A stretch of 9,855 nt of DNA from Bacillota bacterium (lineage in GTDB: Bacteria > Bacillota > Clostridia > Saccharofermentanales > Fastidiosipilaceae), in the NCBI GenBank assembly GCA_023420715.1, contig JAEZVR010000113.1, positions 1-9,855 of the forward strand, read 5' to 3'. Below are positions 7,087 through 9,855 of the stretch, one piece after another; positions within the stretch are counted from its first letter, which is position 1, and every line of letters begins with the position of its first letter. The notes below the pieces were generated by a model. That model was not told the DNA's origin, did no database searches, and saw only the letters and a program-made list of their open reading frames with translations. The position numbers were made by a program, and so were the translations under genes.

Positions 7087-8153
7087 AGTTGTCGCGTTCT
7101 GCTTTTTTAGTCCCGCTTTGGTATTTGAGCAAAGTAAATCGCCGATTGACGTGGTTATCGGCATTGGTGATTTGTCTTGGGTTAACTGCTTTGCTGGCCC
7201 CTGTACTGAGTCCATATGATCCAACTTATGCAGATGTTTTGTCTCCTTTGGCACCGCCAAGCGCAGCACATTTGTTAGGCACAGATGATTTGGGGAGAGA
7301 TGTTCTTTCCCGGATTTTGTTTGGTTCGCGGATCTCTTTGTCAGCAACGTTGTGTTTGGTCATCGGAACCTGTGTGGTGGGGACGATTATTGGCATGATC
7401 GCTGGTTTATATGGTGGTTTTTGTGATGTTGTTTTGATGCGAATTGCCGATACGATGGTCGCTTTCCCCGACCTCATTTTGGCGATAGCCATCGCCGGTG
7501 TTTTGGGAACCGGAATGTTGAATGTCACCTTGGCGATCGGTGCCGTGAGTTGGACAAAATTCGCCAGATTATCGCGTAGTTTGGTACTTAAAATTAAATA
7601 TCAAGATTATATGAAAGCCGCGGTCCTTTCTGGCTGCCGTAAAGGCCGTTTGATTTGGCGCTATTTATTGCCCAATGTCATGCCGACGATGATTATTACT
7701 GCAACGACCGATATTGGGGCCATGATGCTGAATTTGTCGGCTTTATCCTTCCTTGGAATCGGCATAGATCCACAAACGCCAGAATGGGGAAATATGCTGA
7801 GTGATGGGCGCGCCTATTTGCAAACCTCTCCATGGCTCTTGGTCATGCCTGGAATCGCTATTTTTATAACGGTGCTTATTTTCAATTTATGGAGTGATCA
7901 ATTGAGGGATCGGTTAGATCCGCAAGGTCAACAACAATCCGATCGCTCAGCTGTTGCTGTTCTGAAAGCGGAAGAAAAGCAGATTGAATACGAAAAAATG
8001 GAGATGGGATATCTTAAGGATGATTGTGGCCATCTGATTCGTCCACAAGAGCCCGATTGGTGTTTTGTCGCCAAAGAAATTGCACAAGAAACAGATCGAT
8101 ATCTGGATCGGGATAAAAGAAAGGAAACTAAAAATGAAAAGATGGATGTTTAA
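7083..8153 (+). CDS. ABC transporter permease, DppC/NikC-like, with C-terminal extension
   Basis: Second membrane subunit of the importer, 356 residues. The OppC-type N-terminus precedes helix 1 (about 24-44) and is followed by SPYDP and HLLGTDDLGRDVLSRILFGS (63-82), the family signature. The EAA coupling loop is at about 174-200, with DYMKAAVLSG and RYLLPN, and the domain closes with FLGIGIDPQTPEWG, NLWSDQLRDRLDP near residue 280. DppC-type proteins usually stop about here. This one continues for roughly 76 charged, non-membrane residues (281-356) containing Cys315, His317 and Cys327, a basic/acidic tail and no obvious domain. The extension is open frame without interruption and reaches 20 bases into the next gene, so it is not a sequencing artefact at the stop. 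AGGAAAA upstream supports the ATG, which overlaps the previous stop. Confidence 0.94.
   Translation: MKLSRSAFLVPLWYLSKVNRRLTWLSALVICLGLTALLAPVLSPYDPTYADVLSPLAPPSAAHLLGTDDLGRDVLSRILFGSRISLSATLCLVIGTCVVGTIIGMIAGLYGGFCDVVLMRIADTMVAFPDLILAIAIAGVLGTGMLNVTLAIGAVSWTKFARLSRSLVLKIKYQDYMKAAVLSGCRKGRLIWRYLLPNVMPTMIITATTDIGAMMLNLSALSFLGIGIDPQTPEWGNMLSDGRAYLQTSPWLLVMPGIAIFITVLIFNLWSDQLRDRLDPQGQQQSDRSAVAVLKAEEKQIEYEKMEMGYLKDDCGHLIRPQEPDWCFVAKEIAQETDRYLDRDKRKETKNEKMDV
8121..8126 (+). promoter_or_regulatory. Ribosome binding site that sets the solute-binding protein start at ATG 8134
   Basis: AAGGAA sits 7 bases before ATG 8134. Starting there puts a canonical lipoprotein signal at the N-terminus, whereas the upstream in-frame ATG at 8065 would add 23 charged residues ahead of it. 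Confidence 0.8.
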
Positions 8154-9774
8154 ACGCTTGGCGCCGCTGGGGTTGTGTGCGGCATTGTCTTTTGGACTGC
8201 TGACTGGATGTCAAACCCAATCGTCTGACGACGCTAAAAAAGTTTTAGAAGATTTGGGTGGATCGAGCCTGGCTCAACAGACTCAGACAACTTCAGATCA
8301 CAAAACGCTACAGTTTGCTACAGAGATTTTTTCTGCAACTTTGGATCCCACTGTGGGCTGGGATAGCTGGTATGTTGTGCGTTACGGGGTGGGGGAAACG
8401 TTAACCCGTTTTAATGAAAAAGGCGATGTGGAACCTTGGTTGGCAGAATCTTGGTCGGTTTCAGATGATCATCAAACCTGGACATTTAAGCTAAAAGATC
8501 ATGTGACCTTCTCAAACGGCGAAGCAATGACCGCTTCAAAGGTGAAAGCATCTATTGAGCATCTTTATGATGTCAATGATCCAGCAAAAGGCGGTAGTGG
8601 GAATCCGCAGGCTCATTTTACCTATGTTGGTATTGAGGCAGATGATGCGGCCAAAACGGTGGCGATTACCACGACTGAACCCAAAGCTGACTTGCCGGGT
8701 GCCATGGCCTATCCATGGATGCTGGTAATGGATGTTGAAGGTTTAAAGGATCGTGATGTGACCAATGAAGGCCCGATTGGAACAGGTCCATATATGATAA
8801 AAAGTTTTGTTAAAGACACCTCCGTTGATGTGGTTAAAAATCCGCATTATTGGAATGGGGAAGTGCCTTTTGAACAAGTTCATATTGCACATGTGGCTGA
8901 CTCTGCGACACGTTCATTGGCTCTGCAGGACGGCAGTGTGGACTTTGCTTTAAATATTTCCCCTGCGGATCAACAGGTTTTGGCAAAAAAAGGTGGTTTT
9001 CACGTTGTTAATGTGCCAGGTACACGTGCGGGATATGCCCATATCAATGTTTCAGGTGTTCTGAAAAATAAAACGTTAAGACAGGCTATTCTGATGGCGA
9101 TTCATGGTGAGGCTATCGCAGAAAAAGTGACAAATCAGGCCTATACATATGGTTTTTCTGTTATTCCGAAAAATTTGAGCTTCGGTTATGACCAGCTTAA
9201 AAATCCATATGCATATGATCCGGATGCCGCTAAAAAACTCTTGGATGACAACAAGATCATCGATACAGATGGGGATGGTTATCGAGAGTTAGAAGGTAAA
9301 AATATTGATCTGCATTATGTGGTCACCGCAAATCGCCAAATGGATAAAATTGTTCAAGCTCAAGCTTCGCAGTTGAAGGAGATTGGGATTAAATGCACAG
9401 TTGATGTTGTGGAAACACAGACAGAGCAATTGAACAGTCATCAGTTTGACCTCTGCTCTGCCAATGAAGTGACTGCACCGACAGGGGATCCTTCAAAGTT
9501 TTTAAAACATTGGTATTCAAGCAGTGATAACAATTATGCCCTTTATCAGAATCCAGACTTTGATGCCGTTTATGATCAATTGAATCAGGCCTTTGATCAG
9601 AATGAACGCGTTCAATTAATCACAAAATTGCAACAGATGTTGATTGATGATGCCGCGGTCTTACCTTATGGCTGTTTTAATTTTAATCTGTCAACGACAG
9701 ATCAGCTGGAGGGGACGAGACCCACGCCAAATGATTTTTATTGGATTACAGAAACGCTTCGGTTTAAACGATGA
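8134..9774 (+). CDS. Lipoprotein solute-binding protein of a nickel/peptide-type ABC importer (SBP family 5)
   Basis: Extracytoplasmic receptor of the importer, 546 residues. Residues 1-25 are a lipoprotein signal: basic start KRWMFKR, hydrophobic core, and lipobox LTGC with Cys26 as the lipidated residue. A polar tether of about 30 residues follows, then the SBP_bac_5 fold. The opening DPTVGWDSWYVVRYGVGETL (71-90), then EPWLAESWSVSDD, TFSNGEAMTASKV and GPIGTGPYMI, match the family and especially the NikA-like branch found in Gram-positive bacteria. The DTDGDGY stretch (377-383) is a loop often seen in this family and is not evidence for a separate calcium site. The substrate could be nickel or another chelated metal, or a peptide; ligand residues cannot be assigned safely. 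The start overlaps the previous permease gene by 20 bases, and the stop is followed at once by the ATPase gene. Confidence 0.94.
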   Translation: MKRWMFKRLAPLGLCAALSFGLLTGCQTQSSDDAKKVLEDLGGSSLAQQTQTTSDHKTLQFATEIFSATLDPTVGWDSWYVVRYGVGETLTRFNEKGDVEPWLAESWSVSDDHQTWTFKLKDHVTFSNGEAMTASKVKASIEHLYDVNDPAKGGSGNPQAHFTYVGIEADDAAKTVAITTTEPKADLPGAMAYPWMLVMDVEGLKDRDVTNEGPIGTGPYMIKSFVKDTSVDVVKNPHYWNGEVPFEQVHIAHVADSATRSLALQDGSVDFALNISPADQQVLAKKGGFHVVNVPGTRAGYAHINVSGVLKNKTLRQAILMAIHGEAIAEKVTNQAYTYGFSVIPKNLSFGYDQLKNPYAYDPDAAKKLLDDNKIIDTDGDGYRELEGKNIDLHYVVTANRQMDKIVQAQASQLKEIGIKCTVDVVETQTEQLNSHQFDLCSANEVTAPTGDPSKFLKHWYSSSDNNYALYQNPDFDAVYDQLNQAFDQNERVQLITKLQQMLIDDAAVLPYGCFNFNLSTTDQLEGTRPTPNDFYWITETLRFKR

Positions 9775-9779
9775 CGAGC

Positions 9780-9785
9780 AGGTGA
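9780..9785 (+). promoter_or_regulatory. Ribosome binding site for the ATPase, favouring TTG 9791
   Basis: AGGTGA is complementary to the 16S rRNA 3' end and lies 5 bases before an in-frame TTG. The alternative GTG at 9782 lies inside this site and has no clear site of its own. ATG 9771 runs into a stop after four codons. Confidence 0.5.
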
Positions 9786-9790
9786 GTGAA

Positions 9791-9855
9791 TTGTCACAAC
9801 TTTTAAGGCTTTCGGATTTAAGGATTTGTTATCAATCGCAGCATGCTGTCGTGGA
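9791..9855 (+). CDS. ABC transporter ATPase, OppD/DppD-like (N-terminal fragment, cut by window edge)
   Basis: Only about 21 codons are present. The reading MSQLLRLSDLRICYQSQHAV looks like the first beta strands of a peptide/nickel importer ATPase, which typically begins with LL-x-x-x-x-L-x-I-x-Y. The Walker A motif is beyond the window. Its position right after the solute-binding protein gene fits an operon whose two nucleotide-binding subunits follow. The start could instead be GTG at 9782 (three extra codons). The identification rests mostly on context. Confidence 0.65.
   Translation, partial: MSQLLRLSDLRICYQSQHAVV

Noticed and set aside
8065..8133. ATG at 8065 as the start of the solute-binding protein
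   Set aside because: It would add 23 charged residues before the lipoprotein signal; ATG 8134 has a good ribosome site and a canonical signal peptide.
9262..9282. EF-hand-like DTDGDGY stretch in the solute-binding protein
   Set aside because: This loop type recurs in the SBP family 5 fold, and no helix-loop-helix pair was evident.

Overview
The window looks like an ordinary chromosomal stretch from a low-to-moderate GC Gram-positive-type bacterium, most likely a member of the Firmicutes (Bacillota). This is inferred from strong AGGAGG-type Shine-Dalgarno sites, use of GTG and TTG starts, a lipoprotein-type solute-binding protein, a two-domain glutamine-dependent NAD synthetase, and a YitT-family membrane protein. 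I cannot name the genus. No rRNA, tRNA, insertion sequence, phage gene, integrase or CRISPR array was seen.

Left part (1-3802): a large minus-strand gene for glutamine-hydrolysing NAD+ synthetase (nadE), cut by the left edge, is divergent from a plus-strand pair. That pair is a DeoR-family regulator and a YitT-family membrane protein, which overlap by 14 bases. The shared intergenic region holds two face-to-face promoter candidates whose -35 boxes form an inverted repeat, TTGATC/GATCAA. A strong 11-bp hairpin with a T-run ends the plus-strand pair.

Middle (3819-5811): a minus-strand pair encodes a MATE multidrug/solute exporter followed 19 bases later by a GNAT acetyltransferase of the RimJ/RimL type. 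It converges on the terminator of the YitT gene. A promoter candidate with an extended -10 lies about 110 bases upstream of the MATE gene.

Right part (6033-9855): a tightly packed plus-strand operon encodes a NikA/DppA/OppA-type ABC importer. The order is DppB-like permease, DppC-like permease, lipoprotein solute-binding protein, then the first codons of an ATPase cut by the right edge. Genes overlap by 4 and 20 bases. The solute-binding protein resembles the Gram-positive NikA-like branch, but the substrate (nickel, another metal chelate, or a peptide) cannot be decided from sequence alone. The second permease carries an unusual hydrophilic C-terminal extension of about 76 residues.

I found no convincing undescribed system. 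The items most worth a second look are the permease extension, the symmetrical divergent promoter region next to the DeoR gene, and the DeoR-YitT coupling beside nadE.
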